Notes: generated by a model not told the origin, from the letters alone. Shown: positions 26,978 through 35,685, counted from the first letter of the stretch. The stretch: 64,000 nt of DNA from Propioniferax innocua (GCF_006716235.1 NZ_VFOR01000001.1:868001-932000); one strand, 5' to 3'. Translations and numbers: made by a program.

Positions 26978-28006
26978 TCAGGCGCCGGTCCACTCCCAGT
27001 GCCAGGGCTCGCCGGACACACCGTCGTCGAACCCGTAGGAGGGGGCGTTCGCGTTGAGCCACTTGTAGGTGGCGCCGCCGTAGCCTCCGGTGCCGGAGAT
27101 GTCGACCGCCAGGCCCCATCCGTGGTTGGAGTATCCGGGCTTCGCGGCCCTGAGGTTGGGGTTGTTGTAGTACTCCACCTGGCGCTCGTAGGAGCGGTAG
27201 GCGTTGCCGCCGCCGGGGTTGGTGATCTGCAGGTTTCGTCCGAACTTCGCCGCGTAGGCGTCGTTCATGGCTTCGAGCTCGTCCTCGACGTAGCAGGCCA
27301 CCTTGTCCTTGGGCGAGAAGTCGAGCGAGCACAGCACGCTGTCGGGCAGGCGTCCGTTCGAGAAGCCGTTCTCAGGGCTCGGCTTCACATCCGATCCCCC
27401 ATTGTCTCCGTCATCCCCGTCATCGCCGCCGTCGTTATCGGGAGCGCCACCCACGAGGGCCGCCCAGGTGTCGGGGCCGACGACACCGTCGACGGAGAGA
27501 CCCTCCGCACTCTGGAAGGCCTCGACTTTTTGGCGGGTCTCCGAGCCGTACTTGCCGTCGACGCCGGCGCCGACGAGCATCTGGACGGCCTTCACGTCGT
27601 TGTCGGAATCACCGGGACGCACCTTGCCCACCAGGGATCCCCAGGTATTGGGGCCGACGACACCGTCTTCCTGCAGGCCCTTGAGACCCTGCAGGTGCTT
27701 CACCGCGCTCAGCGTGTCGGGGCCGAACTTGCCGTCCACGCTCAGCGAATACCCATGTGCGTTGAGAATGGTCTGGAGTGCCGAGATGCTCTTGCCGGAG
27801 TCCCCGTGGCGCAGCTTGGGCAGGGACTCGGCCACGGCCGTGGCCGCCGAAGCGGTCGGCGCGGTGGAGAGCGCGAGATCACCCGCGACGACGCCTCCGA
27901 CGGCGAGGGCGGCAGCACCCGCCGCAGCAGCGAGGCGCAGTCCGAACCCATGGGAGGGCTTGGGGTTGCTGATGGTCGTACGGCGAGAGGTGAACATCGT
28001 GGACAT
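26978..28006 (-). CDS. Secreted M15/VanY-type peptidase with two peptidoglycan-binding domains
   Basis: The 342-residue protein starts at ATG 28006 with AGGAGC five bases upstream. A signal peptide (to about residue 55, ending APTASAATA) is followed by two PG_binding_1 domains (LRHGDSGKSISALQTILN..., VRPGDSDNDVKAVQMLV...), each ending in a VVGPxTWxxLVG motif, and an Asp/Gly linker. The C-terminal M15B peptidase domain shows YRSYERQVEYY, SNHGWGLAVDI (zinc ligands His and Asp) and EPWHWEW (catalytic Glu region and third ligand His). It should trim D-alanyl or stem-peptide bonds in the wall. It lies alone between birA and GtrA, with a structured upstream region. Confidence 0.9.
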   Translation of the reverse strand: MSTMFTSRRTTISNPKPSHGFGLRLAAAAGAAALAVGGVVAGDLALSTAPTASAATAVAESLPKLRHGDSGKSISALQTILNAHGYSLSVDGKFGPDTLSAVKHLQGLKGLQEDGVVGPNTWGSLVGKVRPGDSDNDVKAVQMLVGAGVDGKYGSETRQKVEAFQSAEGLSVDGVVGPDTWAALVGGAPDNDGGDDGDDGDNGGSDVKPSPENGFSNGRLPDSVLCSLDFSPKDKVACYVEDELEAMNDAYAAKFGRNLQITNPGGGNAYRSYERQVEYYNNPNLRAAKPGYSNHGWGLAVDISGTGGYGGATYKWLNANAPSYGFDDGVSGEPWHWEWTGA

Positions 28007-28060
28007 GGTCGCTCCTAGGGTGAGGTGCCTGCGGTGGGGTGCACGAACCACCATCACGAT

Positions 28061-28164
28061 GACTCGGCAGACGAGTCCGCGTCAGCCCTGCAACAACGGA
28101 ACTCTCCTGTGGAGCCTTCCGCTTGCCCATACCTCTCGCGGCTCCACCTTCACGTTGAGCCGCG
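28061..28164 (-). promoter_or_regulatory. Structured 5' region of the peptidase gene, class unknown
   Basis: On the minus strand, between birA and the peptidase, lie two hairpins: CGCGGCTC/GAGCCGCG at 28137-28164 and GACTCG/CGAGTC at 28061-28077. The first could also end birA transcription. Actinobacterial wall-peptidase genes often carry a c-di-AMP riboswitch, but its conserved GGGGAACC and GGGTGAAT boxes are not seen here. Confidence 0.3.
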
Positions 28165-28224
28165 TCTATCCGGCACAAGGCCGAGGTGAGAGCACTGTCT
28201 CACGACGACCCGTAAGCCACCTGT

Positions 28225-29025
28225 TCAGCGCACGTGCACCACATCGCCGACGCTGAACGTGCGCACCGAGCCGTCCACATCGACCCGCAGACAACCGCTG
28301 GCGTCCACTCCAATAGCGTCCCCGGTCACGAAGGCATCCGGTTCGTCGATCTCCGTGTCAGGACGTACCTGAATACGGACGCGACGGCCCACCGTCGAGC
28401 AGGCTGCCGCATAGGCCTCGGCCACCGATCCGGGGTTCTGCTGCCATGCATCGAGTTCTGTGGCGGCCACGTCCAGCACCGACACCAGCAGGTCGGTCAT
28501 CGACACTTCGGCCCCATGCAGATGGAGCGACGTCGCAGTGGGCACAGGCAGTTCATCGACGTCCATGGAGACGTTGATGCCACACCCGAGGACGACGGCC
28601 AGCCCATCGGGGGCGGTCACCTGCTCGGCCAGGATCCCGCAGACCTTGCTCTCACCGATCAACACGTCATTCGGCCACTTGAGCGTCGGTTGCAGGTCGG
28701 TCACCTCGGTGATCGCGCGGCGGATCACGACGCCGGCGAGCAACGGGATCCAGGACCAGTGGTCCAGAGGAACCGATGGCCGCAGCAACATCGACAGCGC
28801 CAACGACACGCCGGGAGGTGTGGTCCAGACCCGGGTTCGACGTCCGCGCCCGGCGGTCTGGTCGGCGGTGGCCACCACCGCGCCCGGACGCGCACCGGCA
28901 CGCGCGAGTTCCAGGAGCTCGGCATTCGTGGACCCCACCGAGCGGTGGATGACGAGGTCCGGCCACGTGGCGGCGTCGACGCGGCGGCGAACGGCGGCGG
29001 CGTCGATGGGATCGATCGGGGGCAT
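28225..29025 (-). CDS. birA: Biotin--[acetyl-CoA-carboxylase] ligase, group I
   Basis: BirA joins biotin to the acceptor lysine of biotin carboxyl carrier domains, here that of AccA (gene at 36797). The 266-residue protein has [13 protein letters not shown], the biotin/AMP loop [32 protein letters not shown] with the catalytic lysine segment, and GCGINVSM. There is no N-terminal helix-turn-helix, so it is a ligase only and cannot itself repress. It is divergent from accD with tandem palindromic repeats between them. Confidence 0.94.
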   Translation of the reverse strand: MPPIDPIDAAAVRRRVDAATWPDLVIHRSVGSTNAELLELARAGARPGAVVATADQTAGRGRRTRVWTTPPGVSLALSMLLRPSVPLDHWSWIPLLAGVVIRRAITEVTDLQPTLKWPNDVLIGESKVCGILAEQVTAPDGLAVVLGCGINVSMDVDELPVPTATSLHLHGAEVSMTDLLVSVLDVAATELDAWQQNPGSVAEAYAAACSTVGRRVRIQVRPDTEIDEPDAFVTGDAIGVDASGCLRVDVDGSVRTFSVGDVVHVR

Positions 29026-29076
29026 CGCACTCCTTCATTCGAATTCTTCATCAGAAATCATTCCAGCTCGCCTCCG

Positions 29077-29120
29077 AATGGGCGCTTTCCAGCGACCCCA
29101 AATGGGCGCTTTCCAGCGAC
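29077..29120. promoter_or_regulatory. Tandem 20-bp palindromic operator candidate between birA and accD
   Basis: AATGGGCGCTTTCCAGCGAC occurs twice without mismatch (29077-29096 and 29101-29120), separated by CCCA. Each copy has an inverted CGCT-N4-AGCG core. The pair lies 42-85 bases before accD and 52-95 before birA, the typical place for a shared lipid or biotin regulator. Confidence 0.6.
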
Positions 29121-29161
29121 GGCTGCTCGCATCGTTCGGTTCGAGCGATAGTCTCGTCCCC

Positions 29162-30733
29162 ATGCAGCCAGACATCCACACCACGGCCGGAAAGATCGCC
29201 GAACTGGAACGCCGCACTGAAGCGGCTGTTCACGCCGGTTCAGCCGCAGCGGTCGAGAAGCAGCATGCCAAAGGAAAGCTGACCGCTCGCGAGCGCATCG
29301 AACTGCTGCTCGACGAGGGCACTTTCAGCGAGCTCGACCAATACGCACGGCACCGCTCCACGTCCTTCGGCATGGACGCCAACCGCCCCTTCGGCGACGG
29401 TGTCGTCACCGGGATCGGCGAGATCGACGGGCGTCCGGTCTGTGTGTTCAGCCAGGATGTGACGGTCTTCGGTGGGTCGCTCGGCCAGGTGTACGGCGAG
29501 AAGATCTGCAAGGTCATCGACTTCGCCATGCGTACCGGGTGCCCGCTCATCGGGATCAACGAGGGCGGCGGTGCTCGTATCCAGGAGGGCGTGGTCTCCC
29601 TCGGGTTGTACGCCGAGATCTTCCGTCGCAACACCGAGGCCTCCGGCGTGATCCCGCAGATCTCGCTCATCATGGGCGCTGCAGCCGGTGGCCACGTGTA
29701 CTCCCCCGCCCTCACCGATTTCGTGGTGATGGTCGACAAGACCTCACAGATGTTCATCACCGGCCCCGACGTCATCAAGACCGTCACCGGCGAGGACGTC
29801 TCGATGGAGGAGCTCGGCGGCGGGCGCACCCACAACACCAAGTCGGGTAATGCGCACTACCTCGGCAGTGACGAGGAGGACGCGATCGGCTACGTGCGTG
29901 AACTCATCGGGTTCCTGCCGCAGAACAACCTCGACGAGCCGCCGATCTACGAGTCCGACAGCCCGATGGACGTCACCGACCTCGACGAGTCGCTCGACAC
30001 GATCATCCCCGACTCGCCGAACCAGCCCTACGACATGGCCGAGGTGGTCACCTCGATCCTCGACGACGAGGAGTTCCTGGAGACCTCCCCGTTGTTCGCA
30101 CAGAACATCATCACCGGATTCGGCCGCGTCGAAGGGCGCTCGGTCGGCATCGTGGCGAACCAGCCGCTGCATTTCGCCGGCTGTCTCGACATCGACGCCT
30201 CGGAGAAGGCCGCCCGATTCGTGCGCACATGCGACGCGTTCAACATCCCGGTGCTCACCTTCGTCGATGTGCCCGGGTTCCTCCCCGGCGTCGAGCAGGA
30301 GCACGGTGGCATCATCCGCCGCGGCGCCAAGCTCATCTACGCCTACGCCGAGGCCACCGTGCCGCTGATCACGATCATCACCCGAAAGGCGTATGGCGGC
30401 GCGTACGACGTGATGGGGTCCAAGCACCTCGGCGCCGACCTGAATCTGGCATGGCCCACCGCCCAGATCGCGGTGATGGGCGCCCAGGGTGCGGTGAACA
30501 TCATCCATCGCAAGCGTCTGGCCGCAGCCAGCGACCCCGAGGCGCTGCGCCAGCAGCTCATCCAGGAGTACGAGGACGAGCTGGTGAACCCCTGGCTCGC
30601 CGCCGACCGCGGTTACGTGGATCAGGTGATCGCCCCGCGTGACACCCGTCGCAAGATCGTCCGTGGGCTGCGCACCCTGCGCACCAAGCGTCAGACGCAG
30701 CCGCCCAAGAAGCATGGGAACATCCCACTGTGA
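29162..30733 (+). CDS. accD: Acyl-CoA carboxylase beta (carboxyltransferase) subunit
   Basis: The 523-residue protein transfers the carboxyl group from carboxybiotin to acetyl-, propionyl- or longer acyl-CoA. Family landmarks are [34 protein letters not shown] (acyl-CoA oxyanion site), [34 protein letters not shown] (second oxyanion site region) and [19 protein letters not shown]. Position 5' of the epsilon subunit and maf matches accD5 (Rv3280), which favours propionyl-CoA use. The ATG at 29162 has no clear ribosome binding site, so the message may be nearly leaderless. The open frame upstream overlaps birA and is not coding. Confidence 0.95.
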   Translation: MQPDIHTTAGKIAELERRTEAAVHAGSAAAVEKQHAKGKLTARERIELLLDEGTFSELDQYARHRSTSFGMDANRPFGDGVVTGIGEIDGRPVCVFSQDVTVFGGSLGQVYGEKICKVIDFAMRTGCPLIGINEGGGARIQEGVVSLGLYAEIFRRNTEASGVIPQISLIMGAAAGGHVYSPALTDFVVMVDKTSQMFITGPDVIKTVTGEDVSMEELGGGRTHNTKSGNAHYLGSDEEDAIGYVRELIGFLPQNNLDEPPIYESDSPMDVTDLDESLDTIIPDSPNQPYDMAEVVTSILDDEEFLETSPLFAQNIITGFGRVEGRSVGIVANQPLHFAGCLDIDASEKAARFVRTCDAFNIPVLTFVDVPGFLPGVEQEHGGIIRRGAKLIYAYAEATVPLITIITRKAYGGAYDVMGSKHLGADLNLAWPTAQIAVMGAQGAVNIIHRKRLAAASDPEALRQQLIQEYEDELVNPWLAADRGYVDQVIAPRDTRRKIVRGLRTLRTKRQTQPPKKHGNIPL

Positions 30734-30948
30734 GCGGCACCGAGACGTGGAAGGTCATCGCGGGGTCCCCAACCCCCGAGGAGCTCGCGGCGATCGTGCT
30801 GGTGCTCGGCTCGGGCGACGGTGACACCGGCACCCAAGCACCCACCTCGGACCTCGCCCCGGTGGGCGGCTGGGCCGCACGGCACCGCCTGTTGCAGCCC
30901 CGGCTGCTCACCGGCCCCGGAGCCTGGCAGGCCATGGTCCGCCGATGA
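30730..30948 (+). CDS. accE: Acyl-CoA carboxylase epsilon subunit
   Basis: The 72-residue protein begins with a GTG that overlaps the accD stop (GTGA). It shows the epsilon-subunit pattern [20 protein letters not shown] and a C-terminal [21 protein letters not shown]. In actinobacterial acyl-CoA carboxylases this small protein stabilises the complex of alpha and beta subunits. It is followed by maf with a four-base overlap, so all three genes form one translational unit. Confidence 0.92.
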   Translation: MSGTETWKVIAGSPTPEELAAIVLVLGSGDGDTGTQAPTSDLAPVGGWAARHRLLQPRLLTGPGAWQAMVRR

Positions 30949-31577
30949 GCACCCCGCCGCGATTGGTCCTCGCTTCGGCATCGCCTGCGCGGCGTCAGGT
31001 GTTGACGCGCGCCGGGTTGAATCCGGAGGTGATCGTCTCCGGCGTGGATGAGAGCAGCGCCAAGGCCGAATCCCCCGCCGACCTGGCAGGGCGCCTCGCC
31101 GAGCTGAAGGCTCGAGCGGTCGTCGAACGGCTCGAGGTGACCGGCCCAACGGTGGTGATCGGCTGCGACTCGGTTCTGGAGCTCGACGGCGTCGCCCACG
31201 GAAAACCACACACCGCCGAACGCGCCACCGAGCGTTGGCGGGCGATGCGCGGGCGCACCGGCATCCTGCACACGGGGCACCACGTCGTCTGTCATGACGA
31301 GGATCTGCATCCGACCGCCCGCACCTCGGTGGGATCCACGAAGGTGACCTTCGCAGACCTGAGTGACGCCGAGATCGTCGCCTACGTCGCCACCGGCGAA
31401 CCGCTCGGGGTGGCAGGAAGCTTCACCCTGGATGGTTTCGGTGGCGCCTTCATCACCGGCATCGAGGGCGACCCGGCGAACGTTCTGGGCATCTCGCTGC
31501 CGCTCCTGCGTCGCATGCTCGCCGACGCCGGGGTGGAGTGGACATCATTGTGGAGCGGCTCGAACAGTCACCGCTGA
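30945..31577 (+). CDS. maf: Maf-family nucleoside triphosphate pyrophosphatase
   Basis: The 210-residue protein hydrolyses non-canonical or modified nucleotides (dTTP/UTP-type in some members) and has been linked to septum formation. It has the N-terminal [14 protein letters not shown] motif, [19 protein letters not shown] with the conserved aspartate and lysine, [13 protein letters not shown], and [20 protein letters not shown]. It overlaps accE at the start (ATGA) and its 3' end overlaps the convergent lipoprotein gene by 33 bases. The accE-maf order is as in Rv3281-Rv3282. Confidence 0.93.
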   Translation: MSTPPRLVLASASPARRQVLTRAGLNPEVIVSGVDESSAKAESPADLAGRLAELKARAVVERLEVTGPTVVIGCDSVLELDGVAHGKPHTAERATERWRAMRGRTGILHTGHHVVCHDEDLHPTARTSVGSTKVTFADLSDAEIVAYVATGEPLGVAGSFTLDGFGGAFITGIEGDPANVLGISLPLLRRMLADAGVEWTSLWSGSNSHR

Positions 31578-31961
31578 GACGTTCTCGGAGATCGTGAAGG
31601 CACCGTCCCAACCGGGCCTGGTGAACAGGATCGCCTCGGGTGTGTCGGCGGTGATCTCCCAACCGGCCCCGGGAAGGTCGGCTCGCAGAACATGGGCGAT
31701 CTCCGCCCCATCAGGCTGCGAGAAGGAAGCGGTTATCACATTCGGCTGATCCACGTACTGTGTGATGGCCGCATCGTCGGGGATGGGGATCAGCGCCGAC
31801 GGCCCCTGCTCGTAGCCCTTCTCCGCCAAGGAGATGGTGCCGGGGGAAGGTTCAAACGAACCGGTGGGAGTGGGGGTCGGCTTCGGCACGGTGGCACCAC
31901 AGCCGACCAGCACCAGGACACAGGCCCCCGCCATTCCCAGCCGAACAAGGGCCGTGGACAT
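31545..31961 (-). CDS. Small putative lipoprotein, function unknown
   Basis: The 138-residue protein, starting at ATG 31961, has a hydrophobic signal ([16 protein letters not shown]) with Cys21 in a lipobox-like LVGC and a Pro/Thr-rich spacer ([11 protein letters not shown]). The mature domain of about 105 residues ends with [19 protein letters not shown]. It resembles small actinobacterial lipoproteins of unknown role. The open frame continues to 32036 but only the later ATG gives a normal signal peptide. The last 33 bases run antisense inside the 3' end of maf. Confidence 0.7.
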   Translation of the reverse strand: MSTALVRLGMAGACVLVLVGCGATVPKPTPTPTGSFEPSPGTISLAEKGYEQGPSALIPIPDDAAITQYVDQPNVITASFSQPDGAEIAHVLRADLPGAGWEITADTPEAILFTRPGWDGAFTISENVSAVTVRAAPQ

Positions 31962-32062
31962 CACTTGGAGCCCTGCCGCAAGATGAACTCTCGGGGACAC
32001 GCCCCGCACCACCGCGTCGGATCGCACGAACCCCACACTAGTCGCGGTAATCTGACGCCGTC

Positions 32063-32992
32063 ATGACTGAAGAACCTGAGCTCACCCGTACCCCGAGCGA
32101 GGCCGCCCACGCGCCTCCGAAGCACCGCCTGCCGGCAGGCATCCGCGCCATGCGCCCCCGGCAGTGGATCAAGAATGTCCTGGTGTTCGCGGCCCCGCTC
32201 AGCGCGGGCTCGCTGTTCCACGAAGACGTTCTGCTCAAGACTTTCCTCGCCTTCTTCGCCTTCTGCATGGTGAGTGCGACCGTCTACCTCATGAACGACA
32301 TCAAGGATGTCGAGGAGGACAGACTCCACCCGCGCAAGCGGTTCCGCCCCATCGCAGCCAAGGAACTCAGCGTCGGCGCAGCCTGGGTGCTGGCTGGAAT
32401 CACCGCCGCCTTGGGCTTCGGAATTGGTTTTTGGACCTCGACGTACCTGGGCGTGACGCTCGCTGTGTATCTGGCGCTGCAGATCCTGTACTCGATGTTC
32501 CTCAAGCACCAGCCGATCATCGACCTCGCGATGGTGTCCTCCGGCTTCCTGCTGCGCGCCGTCGCCGGTGGCGTGGCGTCGCAGATCGACCTGAGTGCCT
32601 GGTTCCTGCTGGTGGCATCGTTCGGCTCGCTGTTCATGGTCGCAGGCAAGCGCTACTCGGAGATGAAGGTGCTCGGTTCCGACGCCGGCACCCGCAAGTC
32701 GCTGGCTGCCTACACCGTGTCGTACCTGCGCTTCGTGTGGCATCTCTCGGCCGCTGTGACCTTGATGTCCTACTGCCTGTGGGCCTTCGAGAACCAGGAG
32801 CGCGGCTGGGCCGCAGTGCCGTGGACGGTGCTCTCGATCGCTCCCCTGACGATCGGCCTGCTCCAGTACGCCATGCAGGTCGACCGCGGCAATGCCGGTG
32901 AGCCCGAGGACGTGGTGCTCAACAACCGCCCGCTGCAGCTCATGGCCGTGATCACCGTGGTCCTGATCGCCGTCGCCGTCTTCACCAAGTGA
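32063..32992 (+). CDS. UbiA-family decaprenyl-phosphate phosphoribosyltransferase
   Basis: The 309-residue membrane protein carries the two UbiA aspartate motifs: NDIKDVEEDRLHPRKRFRP (NDxxDxxxD) and the second around GSDAGTRKSLAAYT. It is most like decaprenyl-phosphate phosphoribosyltransferase (Rv3806c-type), judged from the opening MRPRQWIKNVLVFAAPLSAG and LLRAVAGGVAS. That enzyme joins PRPP to polyprenyl phosphate, the first step towards decaprenyl-phospho-arabinose for wall arabinan. About eight or nine hydrophobic segments are present. The stop overlaps the GTG of the following SDR gene. DprE1-like genes are not in this window. Confidence 0.85.
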   Translation: MTEEPELTRTPSEAAHAPPKHRLPAGIRAMRPRQWIKNVLVFAAPLSAGSLFHEDVLLKTFLAFFAFCMVSATVYLMNDIKDVEEDRLHPRKRFRPIAAKELSVGAAWVLAGITAALGFGIGFWTSTYLGVTLAVYLALQILYSMFLKHQPIIDLAMVSSGFLLRAVAGGVASQIDLSAWFLLVASFGSLFMVAGKRYSEMKVLGSDAGTRKSLAAYTVSYLRFVWHLSAAVTLMSYCLWAFENQERGWAAVPWTVLSIAPLTIGLLQYAMQVDRGNAGEPEDVVLNNRPLQLMAVITVVLIAVAVFTK

Positions 32993-33762
32993 GCCCCACC
33001 CACATGAGTGCCGCCCAAGTGAGTGCCGCCCAAGTGAGTGCCGCCCAGATGAGTTCTACCCAAATGAGTGCCGCAATGACCGACGAACGCCCGGTGGCTC
33101 TTGTCACCGGTGGCAGCCGCGGCATCGGCCGCGCCATCTGTGCCGAACTGGGCCGCACTCATCACGTTCTCGTGGGCGGGACGCGAGCAGATTCGGTCGC
33201 CGAGGTGGTGGCTTCCCTGCCATCGGCTGAGCCGTTCGTGGCCGACCTGACCGACGAGCAGGCCGTGGCGTCGGCCGCAGCCAAGGTCGGGCGTCTCGAT
33301 GCGCTGGTGCACAGCGCCGGCATCGGCGGCTTCGGCGATACATCGGGCTCCACCCGCGAACGCTGGCGACGCGTGCTCGAGCTCAACGTCGTGGCCGTGG
33401 TGGATCTCACCGAACTGCTCATCGAGAAACTCCGCGAGAACCACGGAATCGTGGTGGCGATCAACTCCGGCGCCGGGCACAACGCGAGCCCCGGCAATGG
33501 GCTGTATCCGGCATCGAAGTTCGCGCTGCGCGCCTACACCGATGCCCTGCGCGGACGCGAGATGGGGCGCGTACGCGTCACCTCGATCCATCCGGGCCGC
33601 GTCGACACTGACATGCAGCACGAGCTCATCGCATCCGAGGGCAAGCAGTACGACGCCACCAAGTACTTGAGCCCCGACGCCGTCGCCGAGACCGTTCGCC
33701 TGGCCATCGACACCGACCCCCGCGGTCAGATCAACGAACTGTCGATCCGCCCCTTCAACTGA
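32989..33762 (+). CDS. Short-chain dehydrogenase/reductase with a repeat-derived N-terminus
   Basis: The core (from residue about 31, TDERPVALVTGGSRGIGRA) is a classical SDR: NAD(P) glycine motif TGGSRGIG, LVHSAGIGG for NNAG, and the catalytic Ser in INSGAG with YPASK (Tyr and Lys). The first 29 codons are four MSAAQ-like 15-base repeats and a shorter fifth. A GTG at 32989 overlaps the ubiA stop (GTGA), while every repeat opens with ATG or GTG, so the true start could be 32989, 33004, 33019, 33034, 33049, 33064 or 33076. ATG 33076 gives the usual family length. The substrate is unknown; DprE2-like epimerase activity is conceivable from the ubiA link but unproven. Confidence 0.88.
   Translation: MSPTHMSAAQVSAAQVSAAQMSSTQMSAAMTDERPVALVTGGSRGIGRAICAELGRTHHVLVGGTRADSVAEVVASLPSAEPFVADLTDEQAVASAAAKVGRLDALVHSAGIGGFGDTSGSTRERWRRVLELNVVAVVDLTELLIEKLRENHGIVVAINSGAGHNASPGNGLYPASKFALRAYTDALRGREMGRVRVTSIHPGRVDTDMQHELIASEGKQYDATKYLSPDAVAETVRLAIDTDPRGQINELSIRPFN
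33004..33075 (+). repeat. 15-bp in-frame minisatellite at the SDR start
   Basis: Four 15-base units (ATG or GTG then AGTGCCGCCCAA-like sequence) and a 12-base fifth encode MSAAQ, VSAAQ, VSAAQ, MSSTQ, MSAA. Each unit brings its own possible start codon. Confidence 0.92.
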
Positions 33763-33780
33763 GCCCGTCTCCCCGAGTAG

Positions 33781-33976
33781 GCCTTCCCGCGCACGCCTCC
33801 CTGTGCGCGCCTTCCCATGCGCGCCTTCCCATGCGCGCCTTCCCGCACACGCCTTCCCATGCACGCCTTTCCGCACACGCCTCCCTGTGCAGGCCTTCCC
33901 GCGCACGCCTCCCTGTGCACGCCTCCCTGTGCACGCCTCCCTGTGCACGCCTTCCCGCACAGGCCTTCCTGCGTCG
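33781..33976 (+). repeat. 14-bp minisatellite, fourteen copies
   Basis: Fourteen abutting 14-base units of GCCTTCCCATGCGC and close variants (GCCTCCCTGTGCAC) run for 196 bases after the SDR stop. The unit length is not a multiple of three, so the open frames across it are artefacts. The stretch 33763-34200 between the convergent SDR and CobW-like genes holds only this array and the inverted repeat that follows. Confidence 0.95.
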
Positions 33977-34020
33977 GAAGGAAACATGTCCCGGACCAGC
34001 ACCGAGCCACATGCCCCCAT

Positions 34021-34125
34021 ACATGCAGAAAAACATTGCGGTCAGATTCGGTCCTCATCTACGTCCGCTGACGATGTTTCGAACGACATTGCGGCCAAGA
34101 TCTGACCTCAATGTTTTTCCATGTG
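34021..34125. repeat. Imperfect long inverted repeat between convergent genes
   Basis: ACATG-CA-GAAAAACATTG-C-GGTCAGAT near 34021-34047 pairs with the reverse complement at about 34099-34125, with a two-base bulge and one mismatch. The arms enclose about 50 bases that include a second CATTGCGG. It may be a terminator, a small RNA or a remnant of a short mobile element. Confidence 0.6.
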
Positions 34126-34200
34126 TGGTGCCCCCTCGCCTGACGATGCCCACACCTTCCACGCCTGATGCAGCCCACACCCGCCACACCTGACGCAGCC

Positions 34201-35289
34201 TCAGCCCACCTCGCGGGCTTCGGGGCCGAACCAGTCGTCGAGCTGATCGTCGATATCACGCCAGCGGTCGAGTTCGCGCATCTCGAAGTCGGTCATCAGT
34301 AGATCGTCAAAGGCCCGCTGCACTCGCCCAAGGGCCTCCTCGCCATGTCCTTGCACGACCAAGCGTGTGCTCGGGCGACGCTGCGCCCACTGCCCACCGG
34401 AGCCAAGTGCGACCTGGCTGCCAGCAGCGGTGAGCACGCACACCGTGGCCGGACGCGTGGGCAAGTGGAAGCACCCGCGGATACGGACCGGCCCCACACC
34501 CAGAAGCTCCAGATCATTCATGAGACGCCCGGGGTGGAATGGTCGTTCGCTGACGAATTCCCTGGACCAGAACCCTTCGATTTCCGGCACGTGCCGAGGC
34601 GGTGTACGCACCGGGTCCAGACGCCGCTTCGCGCCACGCATGTCGTGCTTCATGTGGAGCAGACGCATCGGGTTGATGGCGCTGAGGACCTCGGCATATC
34701 GCTCTTCGGGCACCAGGTGCCGCAGGGCGGCGATCTGTCCGCCGCGTGGCGGGTCGAGTGTGCACACAAGATCGCTGTAATCGACCTGCTCCATCAGGGC
34801 TTCAGCCACCGATCGATGGTCACGGCCACCCAAGCCAAGTCCGCGCTCGGCGAGGAGGTCATCACCGAAGGCGTCCTGCGCCACGGTCTGCTCGTCCACC
34901 ACCGAGAGCACCGACGCGATCCGCACCGGAAGGAACGAATGCTCGACCGCCTCGCTGATCTGCCACACAAGAGGCTCGGGTGCCGCAGCCAACGGCAGCG
35001 CCAGCACGATCGTCTGCCACGTGCCCACCTCGGCGAGGCGTCGCAGCGTCGGCACGATGTCCTCCCGTGCCGTGCACGAGAGGCACGCGTGCTCCAAGTG
35101 CGCGGTGTCGTCCTCGACCAGCCCGGAGTCGTCTGAGACTGTGCGACGGACAGTACCCCCCTCCCCCTCCTCGTCCGGTGTGAGTTCGTGACGCACCAGC
35201 ACGGCGTCGGGCAGGCCCATGAGCAGCGACATGACTCCACACTCGCGTGCCACACGATCGATCGCCGACACGATCACGACCAGGGTCAT
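34201..35289 (-). CDS. CobW C-terminal domain protein linked to zinc starvation
   Basis: The 362-residue protein (start ATG 35287-35289, overlapping the L31 stop) has the CobW/YciC C-terminal domain ([35 protein letters not shown]) and an [10 protein letters not shown] segment equivalent to the CxCC metal motif. The N-terminal GTPase P-loop (GxxxxGKT/S) is not visible ([15 protein letters not shown] instead), so it may be a degenerate member. Zur-regulated CobW proteins next to cysteine-free ribosomal protein genes are known from Streptomyces and relatives. A zinc chaperone or sensor role is inferred from this context. Confidence 0.82.
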   Translation of the reverse strand: MTLVVIVSAIDRVARECGVMSLLMGLPDAVLVRHELTPDEEGEGGTVRRTVSDDSGLVEDDTAHLEHACLSCTAREDIVPTLRRLAEVGTWQTIVLALPLAAAPEPLVWQISEAVEHSFLPVRIASVLSVVDEQTVAQDAFGDDLLAERGLGLGGRDHRSVAEALMEQVDYSDLVCTLDPPRGGQIAALRHLVPEERYAEVLSAINPMRLLHMKHDMRGAKRRLDPVRTPPRHVPEIEGFWSREFVSERPFHPGRLMNDLELLGVGPVRIRGCFHLPTRPATVCVLTAAGSQVALGSGGQWAQRRPSTRLVVQGHGEEALGRVQRAFDDLLMTDFEMRELDRWRDIDDQLDDWFGPEAREVG

Positions 35290-35534
35290 CGCCCACTCCC
35301 GTAACGCTGCCGGAATCGTTCGACGCGGCCAGCGGTGTCGATGGTGCGCGAACGACCGGTGTAGAAGGGGTGACTCGCGGATGAGACATCGACGTCCACA
35401 ACCGGATAGGTGTTGCCGTCCTCCCACTCCAGCGTCTTGTCCGAGGTACATGTCGAACGGGTGAGGAACAAAAGTCCTGCCGAACGATCCCGGAAGAGCA
35501 CCGGTCGGTACTCGGGGTGGATGCCTTGCTGCAT
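35286..35534 (-). CDS. rpmE2: 50S ribosomal protein L31 type B (zinc-free)
   Basis: The 82-residue protein starts at ATG 35534 behind [26 protein letters not shown] and [21 protein letters not shown] are typical of type B L31, which lacks the CxxC zinc knuckle of the housekeeping form. During zinc starvation it replaces the zinc-binding L31 and frees zinc. It is the first gene of a two-gene unit with the CobW-like gene and is divergent from rpmB. Confidence 0.95.
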   Translation of the reverse strand: MQQGIHPEYRPVLFRDRSAGLLFLTRSTCTSDKTLEWEDGNTYPVVDVDVSSASHPFYTGRSRTIDTAGRVERFRQRYGSGR

Positions 35535-35629
35535 GGGGCCTCCTGGTTGAGTTTCGGATATGTACGAGGTGCCGCGCACGGCCGATGAACAGATCCGCTG
35601 CGCGATCTGGCATGGACACACTACACATT

Positions 35630-35650
35630 AAACGAGTACGGTTCTCATTT
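35630..35650. promoter_or_regulatory. Zur-box-like palindrome between rpmE2 and rpmB
   Basis: AAACGAG-N7-CTCATTT is a 21-base inverted repeat (6 of 7 arm positions paired) in the divergent promoter region of two zinc-independent ribosomal protein units. It sits 36 bases before the rpmB ATG and 96 from rpmE2. The position and AT-rich arms fit Fur/Zur-family sites. Confidence 0.65.
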
Positions 35651-35685
35651 GCTTCAGTCGGGAAGGTCCCGAAGAAGGAGGATCG

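Noticed and set aside
28007-28224. c-di-AMP (ydaO) riboswitch before the peptidase gene
   Set aside because: The context is suggestive, but the conserved boxes of that riboswitch were not found by eye; kept only as an unclassified leader.
28460-29161. N-terminal extension of accD
   Set aside because: It runs antisense through birA and the operator repeats; homologues begin near ATG 29162.
33781-33976. Possible CRISPR array
   Set aside because: The 14-bp units abut directly and have no unique spacers; no cas genes are in the window.
32770-34020. A 416-residue minus-strand open frame
   Set aside because: It joins the 14-bp repeat with antisense of the SDR and ubiA genes; the composition is repeat-derived.
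33726-34193. Several overlapping open frames with repeated CAGRRAQGG- or RAFPCAPS-like proteins
   Set aside because: They are translations of the 14-bp minisatellite in three frames, with no ribosome binding site and no recognisable fold.
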